Of a stretch of DNA of 64,000 nucleotides, positions 58,130-64,000 are shown one piece after another (the first letter of the stretch is position 1; the number at the start of each line of letters is the position of its first letter). The notes under the pieces were generated by a model. That model worked only from the letters and a program-made list of their open reading frames with translations, was not told where the DNA came from and searched no databases. The DNA comes from Bradyrhizobium sp. WBOS07 (GTDB lineage: Bacteria > Pseudomonadota > Alphaproteobacteria > Rhizobiales > Xanthobacteraceae), in the NCBI RefSeq assembly GCF_024585165.1, contig NZ_CP029008.1, positions 868,001 through 932,000 of the forward strand. Reading direction: 5' to 3'. Made by a program: the position numbers and the translations under genes.

Positions 58130-59020
58130 ATGCGTCGTTTGCCCCGTGCCGTTGTTCGAAGCCTGTGTCCCGCAGCCGTCGCCGGCGTGCTTGCCCTTGG
58201 TTCATGTCCGGCCAGAGCCGCCGATGACGAGGCGCCCAAGGGGCCGGCGGTCACGGTGCTGAAAGTCGCAAAATCCTGCTTCTCCGACATCGTCGAGGCC
58301 ACCGGCACGATCATCGCGCGGGAGGAGACCTCGGTGCGGCCCGAGCGTCCGGGCCTGAAGGTCACGGACGTGCTGGCGGAAGCCGGCGACACCACCACCG
58401 CCGGCCAGGTGCTGGCGCGGCTGGCGCTGCCCGAGGGCGGCACGCTGCAGGTCACCGCTCCCGTGGCGGGCGTGATCGCGACATCGACCGCCCAGATCGG
58501 AAATTTCGCCTCGGCCAAGGGCGAGGCGCTGTTCACGATCGTGGCGCGCAGCGAATACGATCTCGTCGGCCTCGTGGCGACCTCCGACGTGCGCAAGCTC
58601 GCCGTCAATCAGCCGGCGACGGTGCGGATCGCAGGCAGCGGCGACATCGACGGCAAGGTGCGCCGTATCGGCCCGACCATCGAGCCCAACATCCAGCAGG
58701 GCATGGTCTATATCGGCATCTCATCGCAGAAGCGGCTGCTGCTGAAGGCGAGCGGGCGCGCGCTGATCAAGACCGGGCAGAGCTGCAACGTTGCGGTGCC
58801 GCTGACATCAGTGCAATATTCCTCCGCCGGCACCGTGGTGCAGGTGATCCGCCGCAACCGCGTCGAGACCAAGCGTGTCGAGGTCGGCTTGATGTCGGGC
58901 GGCAATATCGAGATCCGCGACGGCCTCAACGAAGGCGATGTCGTCGTCGCCCGCGCCGGCGCACTGCTGCGTGAAGGCGATCCGGTCCGCCCGGTGATGG
59001 CCGCGGAAGCGGCGAAGTAG
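58130..59020 (+). CDS. RND-type periplasmic adaptor without a pump
   Basis: 296 aa from the ATG at 58130 (a GTG at 58118 is an alternative). A signal sequence (AVVRSLCPAAVAGVLALGSCPARA) precedes a membrane-fusion fold: KSCFSDIVEATGTIIAREE, LKVTDVLAEAGDTTTAGQVLARLALP, IEIRDGLNEGDVVVARAGALLREGDPV. It is a clear paralogue of the adaptor at 38671-39603, sharing CFSD near the start and the same C-terminal domain. No permease gene follows; the next gene is the convergent second pseudo-caspase. Confidence 0.83.
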   Translation: MRRLPRAVVRSLCPAAVAGVLALGSCPARAADDEAPKGPAVTVLKVAKSCFSDIVEATGTIIAREETSVRPERPGLKVTDVLAEAGDTTTAGQVLARLALPEGGTLQVTAPVAGVIATSTAQIGNFASAKGEALFTIVARSEYDLVGLVATSDVRKLAVNQPATVRIAGSGDIDGKVRRIGPTIEPNIQQGMVYIGISSQKRLLLKASGRALIKTGQSCNVAVPLTSVQYSSAGTVVQVIRRNRVETKRVEVGLMSGGNIEIRDGLNEGDVVVARAGALLREGDPVRPVMAAEAAK

Positions 59021-59076
59021 CAGCCACGCCCGTCATTGCGGTGCAGAGGCAAACGTGCGTCACACACGCATGCCGC

Positions 59077-59165
59077 AGGGTGGGCAAAGCGAAGCGTGCC
59101 CGCGTCTTCTGTCGAGATGATGGAGAGAATGGTGGGCACGACGCTTACGCGTCTTTGCCCACCCT
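59077..59165. repeat. Palindromic repeat related to 26765-26878
   Basis: Arms AGGGTGGGCAAAG (59077-59089) and its complement at 59153-59165, with an inner GCGTGCCC/GGGCACG pair. It shares the 13-base outer arm with the 26.8-kb element and lies between convergent genes. Confidence 0.8.
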
Positions 59166-59192
59166 ACGAGAGCTCGCGAGCCCTTAAAAAAA

Positions 59193-60041
59193 CTAGCCGC
59201 CGGCTTCGCCGAAACGGACGTCTTCGAGCAGCGAGGAGGAGACGGTCGGGACCTGGTCGCCTTCGCTGGCGCGGGAGATGGCGAGGCGGGTCTTGTTAAA
59301 GACGCTTTCGGCGCTGCCCTTGGCATTGAGGTTGCTAAGGAACTCGCTGACCAGCACGCTGTGCTCGCCCTTGCCGTCGTCGACGACCTTGCCGGGCGAG
59401 GCCGAGGAGAGGATCAGCGCGTTGTCGGACGCGCTGATCGGCGCGAGACCGTGGCTGTAGGAGCGGAAGCGGCGCTCGTAAGGGTTACGGCGGGAGGCGT
59501 CGACGACGACGAGCTTGGCCTTGGCGCCCTGCTCCTTCATCATCTCGAGCACGCCGTCGATCGAGACGCCCTGGCGGCGGACGTCGCTTTCCTTCCAGAT
59601 CGCGGCGTCGACCGGCAGCATGTAGCTCTCGCGGCCGGCCTGCACGCCGTAGCCGCCGAAGAACAGCATGACGACGCTGTCGCGCTTGATCCGGGACTTG
59701 AGGCGGTTCACGGCGCGGACCATGTCGTCCCGGGTCGCATCTTCCACCATGTCGACGTCGAAGCCGTCCTTGCGCAGGGACGAGGACAGCGCGCGGGCGT
59801 CGTTGATCGACTGCGTCAGCGGCGCGCTGGCGTCGGGATAATGTCCATTGCCGATGACCAGCGCGAGGCGCGAGGATTGGCCGATCGAGCCGGTGATCTG
59901 GTCGGTCGAGACGGCCTTAGCGGCATCGATCGCACGCATGTTGAGAGCAGCATGGGCGCCGATCACCAGCGAGACCGTGCCGATCAGGGCCGCGGCCACC
60001 GCGATGGTGCGTCGGGAAAGGTCGAGCTGCTTTACATTCAT
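59193..60041 (-). CDS. Membrane-anchored caspase-fold protein with degenerate dyad
   Basis: 282 aa from the ATG at 60041, with AGGAAACG upstream. One membrane helix (TIAVAAALIGTVSLVIGAHA) leads to a p20 domain: SRLALVIGNGHYPDASAPL, INDARALSSSLRKDGF, ESYMLPVDAAIWKESDVRR. As in the paralogue at 36154-37698, His is replaced (Tyr131 in FFGGYGVQ) and Cys is Ser (Ser183 in VDASRRNPY). It lacks the TPRs. The same two losses in both copies suggest a conserved non-proteolytic role. It is convergent with the lone adaptor gene. Confidence 0.88.
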   Translation of the reverse strand: MNVKQLDLSRRTIAVAAALIGTVSLVIGAHAALNMRAIDAAKAVSTDQITGSIGQSSRLALVIGNGHYPDASAPLTQSINDARALSSSLRKDGFDVDMVEDATRDDMVRAVNRLKSRIKRDSVVMLFFGGYGVQAGRESYMLPVDAAIWKESDVRRQGVSIDGVLEMMKEQGAKAKLVVVDASRRNPYERRFRSYSHGLAPISASDNALILSSASPGKVVDDGKGEHSVLVSEFLSNLNAKGSAESVFNKTRLAISRASEGDQVPTVSSSLLEDVRFGEAGG

Positions 60042-60473
60042 CTCGGTTCGTTTCCTGTGCCAAAGACCAGCCAAGCGCGCGCACACTGTTTGAGTAGCGC
60101 GATAGCGTCTTTAGGTTTGAGGGATTGGCCGGGGATGTGCCCCCGAATTGCGCGCAATTTGCGGCGCCGCACCAAACAAACCTTTAACCGGATATAGGGG
60201 GCCCGGCAACAGATTGCTCAATATTTCAGCTAAGACACTGAAGATACTTGATGATTCCACTGCCTCAATGCCTGCATTTTCTGCTCTCCCCGTAGCCTTC
60301 CGGGTCCGATCATGCAGCCTTCGTGCCGGCTTCTTCCGTGACTCTCATCACATTTGTTTTTCCTGCGAATCCGGGTAGCCTTTTCAACGACTTGCAGGGG
60401 GTGGCGCGCGGCTGGGAGCGCGCTGGCCGGCCCCTGGCCGAACCCCGCCAAAGTCCCCGCGACCGAGTACTTC
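60042..60473. other. Intergenic region between the second pseudo-caspase and the 575-aa protein
   Basis: 432 bases, divergent. It holds both promoters but no supported gene or repeat. An open frame extending the downstream gene to 60354 lacks a ribosome site. Confidence 0.45.
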
Positions 60474-62201
60474 ATGAGCTTTCATTATTTTGCCGGCGCC
60501 GCCTGCCGGGCGCTGCTGGCGCCGAAGGACGGCCCCTCGCTTTACGACGTCTGCGATCCCGTCCTCTCGGGCCCGGCCGGCGGCGATCCGCATCTCGCCA
60601 AATTCTACAAGACCGCGCTCGGCAATCCCGCGCTGCGGGTGCTGCTGCGGCGGGCCGGGCTGCCCGAGCTGCGCGACGAGGCCAGGCTGACGGCGCTGCG
60701 CGAGGCGCTGGCGCGCGCCCGCGACGAGGCTGAGCCGGACTGGGCGGCGGTCGGCCAGCCGGTCGCCGATCTCGTCGACAGTATCGCGCTCGACCATCCC
60801 AAGCCGCCGCCGGCAATGCTCACCGGCGCCGCGCCGCCGCAAGCGCAGATCGACGCCGTGATCCGCGACTGCGCGCAGCATCTGCTCGGCTCCTACCGCA
60901 AGAACGGCTTCCTGCCGACCTATGCCGCCTTCAACCTGATCGGCGATCCCGATTTCCGCGGCCGCGAGCTGATCATGGCGCTCACCGGCCTCAATGCCCG
61001 CGGCTACAAGAATTCCTCGCTGCTGTTCAACCTCGCCCGCGTCTTCATCGCGCGCTCGAAGGCCGCGGCCGTCGTCAATCCGCCCTGGCGGGGAATCGCC
61101 GAGCCGATGTGGGAGCCGGTGCAGATCCGGCACCGCTCGGCCTATTACGATGCGTTCTTCATCGAGGCGCTGCTGAGCTACGGCGAGAGCGGCCTCGCCT
61201 CGCAGGCCGACAAGATCGCGGCGGAACGCGCCATCGCCGACATGGTGAATTTCTGCGTCAACATCAGCCGCGAGGAGGTCGAGGGCATCGACGGCGCGCG
61301 CTTCAACGTCGTCACCGCGCTGGCGCCGGCGCCGCATCCGCGCTTCTCGCGCTATTTCGCGCAGATCAAGCAGGATCTCGGTTTCGGCATCTACGTGCCG
61401 GATTGCGACACCACGGCGTGCTCGATCTCGGCAGCGACGCAGGCCGGCTGTCTTGATCCGATCATCGACCAGCCGCTGCTCGACTTCTATTCCGGCTACC
61501 AGGTGCGCGCCGGAATCAACGCAGCGCGCGTGACCGTGCCGCTCAACGACAACATCGATTACGAGGGCGGGGTCGCGACCTGGATCGACAACCTCGCGGG
61601 CGAGCGGCCCTATGGCAACGATCTCGATCCGACGCTCAATCTCGACATTCTCGAGGTGAGCTTTCGCAACCTGACGCGCTGGAAAGTCCTGGAGACGCCG
61701 GCGCGGCTCGCCACGGTGCATCGCATCATCGGCTTCCAGAAGCGGCTGGCGGCGAGTGGCGCCTTCGCCAATCCGCGTTCCCACATCTATTACCTGCCGG
61801 AACTCTACAGCGCCTATTTCGGCCGCTGCTATGCGGCCTTCCTGGCGCTGCCGCCGGCGGCGCAGGCCGCGATCGATCCCGCCGGCGATTTCGACTTCAT
61901 CCGCCATCGCGTGCTGTCCTACGTCAAAAGCGAGCTGATGGCCGCGGAGATGAACGCGTTCGACGCCGCGCTGGCGCTGATCGCGCTCGGCCATCTCGGC
62001 GCCGCCCCGCGCGACTTCGCGCCGGCACTGAACGTGATCGTCGGTGCCGTCGGCGAAGGCGGCCGCCGCGGCCCGTTCCGCGCCTATGAGTGGAACAAGA
62101 TGAAGACGCCGACGCGGATCCTGGTGGGCGGGCCGGAGGTGACGTCGGCCTTCGTGCTGATGGGGCTGGCGTTGGCGAAGCGGGCGATGGCGCGGGGGTA
62201 G
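60474..62201 (+). CDS. Large helical protein of unknown function, terpenoid-cyclase-like motif
   Basis: 575 aa from the ATG at 60474. It looks all-helical, without signal peptide or membrane helix. Conserved-looking stretches are FRGRELIMALTGLNARGYKN, SRYFAQIKQDLGFGIYVPDCDTTACSISAA and NLDILEVSFRNLTRWKVLETPARL. The DCDTTA element (residues 310-315) resembles the DxDDTA and DxDTTA motifs of alpha-toroid class II terpene cyclases and prenyltransferase-like repeat proteins. I do not claim that activity. It lies alone between the divergent pseudo-caspase gene and the thermonuclease-like gene. Confidence 0.7.
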   Translation: MSFHYFAGAACRALLAPKDGPSLYDVCDPVLSGPAGGDPHLAKFYKTALGNPALRVLLRRAGLPELRDEARLTALREALARARDEAEPDWAAVGQPVADLVDSIALDHPKPPPAMLTGAAPPQAQIDAVIRDCAQHLLGSYRKNGFLPTYAAFNLIGDPDFRGRELIMALTGLNARGYKNSSLLFNLARVFIARSKAAAVVNPPWRGIAEPMWEPVQIRHRSAYYDAFFIEALLSYGESGLASQADKIAAERAIADMVNFCVNISREEVEGIDGARFNVVTALAPAPHPRFSRYFAQIKQDLGFGIYVPDCDTTACSISAATQAGCLDPIIDQPLLDFYSGYQVRAGINAARVTVPLNDNIDYEGGVATWIDNLAGERPYGNDLDPTLNLDILEVSFRNLTRWKVLETPARLATVHRIIGFQKRLAASGAFANPRSHIYYLPELYSAYFGRCYAAFLALPPAAQAAIDPAGDFDFIRHRVLSYVKSELMAAEMNAFDAALALIALGHLGAAPRDFAPALNVIVGAVGEGGRRGPFRAYEWNKMKTPTRILVGGPEVTSAFVLMGLALAKRAMARG

Positions 62202-62342
62202 TCTCGTGCCCCGGACGCAGCGCAGCACGCAGTGATGCGCTGCTGAGCCGGGGCCCATATCACCAAGACCTGCACCCGCGATTGTCTGGGTCCCGGCTCT
62301 GCGGAGCGGCGTTACACGCCGCACCGCGTCCGGGACACGAGC
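62202..62342. repeat. REP-like palindrome
   Basis: The outer arms CTCGTGCCCCGGACGC and GCGTCCGGGACACGAG pair almost perfectly across ~140 bases, with an inner AGCCGGGGCCCA/TGGGTCCCGGCT pair. It follows the 575-aa protein gene. Confidence 0.75.
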
Positions 62343-62461
62343 ATCAGATCCGATGACGGGAAGTTGAAAGCGTCTCGGCGAAGCATAAGCTGGCCGAGCG
62401 GACAAAAGCCGACCACAATTGCGCGTTCTATCGAGACTTTCATCACACGCGGACCGGCACG

Positions 62462-63181
62462 TTGCGAAAATTATTGATTGCGCTGGCTTTCCTCGCCCCC
62501 TCGCTCGCGCACGCCGCCGACATCACCGGCACGGCGAAGGTTCGCGCCGGCGATGCCGTGGTGATCGGCAACACGCGGATCCGGCTCGGCGGCATCGACG
62601 CGCCTGCGATCGACCAGCTCTGCCTCAACACCAGGACCGAGCGCTGGACCTGCGGGATCGCGGCGCGCGACGAGCTCGCCAAGCATGCCGACGGCAAGAC
62701 CTGGACCTGCCACACGAGGTCGATCGACCGGCGCGGCCGCACCGTGGCGCGCTGCGAGGTCGGCGGCGAGGACATCCAGAAATGGCTGGTGCGCAGCGGC
62801 TGGGCGCTGGCCTACACCCGCATGTCCCATGATTACGAAGCGGACGAAAAGGCCGCGCGCGAGGCCAAGGCCGGGATGTGGCAGGGCGCGTTCATCGCGC
62901 CCTGGGACTGGCGCGTCCGCAACAAGAAGACCGTGATACTGGGTGCCACCAAGGCGCCCGACGGGGCGCATGCGGTGCTGCTCGCCTCGGCTTCGGGGCC
63001 GGTCGCCCCCTCCCCGGACTGCACCATCAAGGGCAACGTCAACAGCGCCGGCGAGTGCATCTTCCACCAGCCGACCAGCCGCTGGTACACCCAGATCAAG
63101 ATGAAGATCAGCAAGGGCACCCGCTGGTTCTGCTCGGTCGAGGAGGCCGAAGCCGCCGGCTGCCGCGAGACCAAGCGATAA
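62462..63181 (+). CDS. Secreted thermonuclease-fold (SNase) protein with altered active site
   Basis: 239 aa from a TTG; the ribosome site is weak. Signal peptide LLIALAFLAPSLAHAA. The SNase OB-fold is recognisable (VRAGDAVVIGNTRIRLGGID, DRRGRTVARCEV, WALAYTRMSHDYEADEKAAREAKAGMW). Compared with staphylococcal nuclease, catalytic Arg35 and Arg87 are kept (Arg41, Arg93), and so is the Asp of the D-x-P turn (Asp46). The catalytic Glu43 position is Ala49 (IDAPAIDQ). Four or more cysteines suggest disulfides. Activity is therefore uncertain. The C-terminal ~90 residues are an unassigned extension. Confidence 0.82.
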   Translation: MRKLLIALAFLAPSLAHAADITGTAKVRAGDAVVIGNTRIRLGGIDAPAIDQLCLNTRTERWTCGIAARDELAKHADGKTWTCHTRSIDRRGRTVARCEVGGEDIQKWLVRSGWALAYTRMSHDYEADEKAAREAKAGMWQGAFIAPWDWRVRNKKTVILGATKAPDGAHAVLLASASGPVAPSPDCTIKGNVNSAGECIFHQPTSRWYTQIKMKISKGTRWFCSVEEAEAAGCRETKR

Positions 63182-63281
63182 CCAGACCTGCGTTTTACGT
63201 GCTTTTCTCGAACCCGGGCCGCGCGTAAAATGTAATTCAGCAACCCACCATCCTGTTCTCTGGCAACAAGGACCGACAGCA

Positions 63282-64000
63282 ATGACCGTTCGCGCGGGCC
63301 GGGAGTTTCTGGCCATCCCCGGGCCCACCACGATGCCCGACGAGGTGCTGCGGGCGATGCACCGTCCGGCGATCGACATCTATTCCAAGGAGATGCTCGA
63401 CCTGACCGAGAGCCTGCTCGGCGACATCTCCAAGCTGTTTGCGACCAAGGGCAAGTCCTACATCTACATCGCCAACGGTCACGGCGCCTGGGAAGCGGCG
63501 CTCAGCAACGTGCTGTCACGCGGCGACAAGGTGCTGGTTCTGGAGAGCGGGCGCTTTGCGATCGGTTGGGGCAATGCCGCCGCGCTGATGGGCGCCGAGG
63601 TCGAGGTGCTCAAGGGCGACTGGCGCCGCGCGGTGCGGCCGCACGAGGTCGAGGAGCGCCTGCGCCGCGACAGGGAGCACACCATCAAGGCCGTCGTCGT
63701 GGTCCAGGTCGACACGGCCTCGGGCGTGCAGAACGACATCGAGGCGATCGGCAAGGCGATCAAGGCGAGCGGCCATCCCGCGCTGTACATGGTCGACACC
63801 GTGGCCTCGCTCGGCTGCATGCCGTTCGAGATGGACAAATGGGGCATCGATGTCGCGATGTCCGGCTCGCAGAAGGGCCTGATGACGCCGCCCGGCCTCG
63901 GCTTCGTCGCCGCCAATGCACGCGCGCTCGAGGTGCACAAGAAGGCCAACATGTCGACGCCCTATTGGAGCTGGAGCGAGCGCGAGGGCACCGAGAATTA
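63282..64000 (+). CDS. Class V aminotransferase (serine/alanine-glyoxylate type), 5' part
   Basis: The first 239 codons from the ATG at 63282, with AAGGA upstream; the gene continues past the right edge. The N-terminus FLAIPGPTTMPDEVLRAMHR and YIANGHGAWEAALSNVLSRG match the alanine/serine-glyoxylate family. The PLP lysine is in MSGSQKGLMTPPGLGF and the PLP aspartate in YMVDTVASLG. It moves the amino group between serine or alanine and glyoxylate. SgaA-like serine-glyoxylate activity is plausible; the C-terminal substrate residues are missing. Confidence 0.88.
   Translation, partial: MTVRAGREFLAIPGPTTMPDEVLRAMHRPAIDIYSKEMLDLTESLLGDISKLFATKGKSYIYIANGHGAWEAALSNVLSRGDKVLVLESGRFAIGWGNAAALMGAEVEVLKGDWRRAVRPHEVEERLRRDREHTIKAVVVVQVDTASGVQNDIEAIGKAIKASGHPALYMVDTVASLGCMPFEMDKWGIDVAMSGSQKGLMTPPGLGFVAANARALEVHKKANMSTPYWSWSEREGTEN

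Overview
The window is GC-rich, densely coded alphaproteobacterial chromosome. Several things point to Bradyrhizobium or a close relative in the Nitrobacteraceae: the gene repertoire (homogentisate operon with a DUF2783 partner, form II CO-dehydrogenase-like operon in S-L-M order, otsBA, many signalling proteins), frequent GTG/TTG starts, and many REP-like palindromes in the gaps. The genus is an inference from content; no rRNA or other marker gene is present. I see no prophage, integrase, intact insertion sequence or CRISPR array.

Layout. 1-7.8 kb: the 5' part of a PLP sulfhydrylase gene, an amidase with a histone-H1-like tail, tRNA-Ser(GGA), a small secreted protein, an MFS transporter-otsB-otsA unit, and a DUF3175 gene. 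8-12.5 kb: two tandem chemoreceptor genes whose 3' halves are almost identical in DNA while their sensor halves differ. 12.8-20.1 kb: a FIST sensor gene overlapping a hybrid histidine kinase, facing two LuxR-type response regulators, a substrate-binding-protein/cytochrome c fusion and a PQQ alcohol dehydrogenase with the lanthanide-type D-Y-D motif. I read this as one sensory-metabolic unit. 20.3-26.8 kb: coxG diverging from coxSLM-like genes, then an alpha-methylacyl-CoA racemase-like gene and a DUF1272 gene. 26.9-33.2 kb: a homogentisate operon (flavin monooxygenase, DUF2783, MBL protein, hmgA, fahA) with a divergent MarR regulator.

33.4-44 kb: an outer-membrane beta-barrel, an AHL-lactonase-like protein, then a secreted caspase-fold protein with both catalytic residues replaced, an OmpA-family protein, and an RND adaptor with its pump. 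A DUF6883/DUF4926 overlapping gene pair follows. 43.4-49 kb: a Crp/Fnr regulator, an AsmA protein and a membrane class III cyclase, a likely cAMP circuit. 49-57 kb: a repeat-rich gap, an orphan AbrB-like protein, unknown and envelope proteins (LTXXQ, LysM, PAP2), and a secreted beta-propeller lactonase. 57-64 kb: a tiny zinc-ribbon-like protein, a PAS protein, a second RND-type adaptor without a pump, a second pseudo-caspase, a large unknown helical protein, a thermonuclease-fold protein and the 5' part of a class V aminotransferase.

The strongest leads are: the FIST/kinase/PQQ-dehydrogenase unit with its fused cytochrome; the two pseudo-caspases, each next to a paralogous adaptor; the DUF6883/DUF4926 pair; and the gene-converted chemoreceptors. 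Four genes shorter than about 60 codons were found by reading the gaps by hand (49739-49912, 55202-55324, 55412-55588, 57054-57224).
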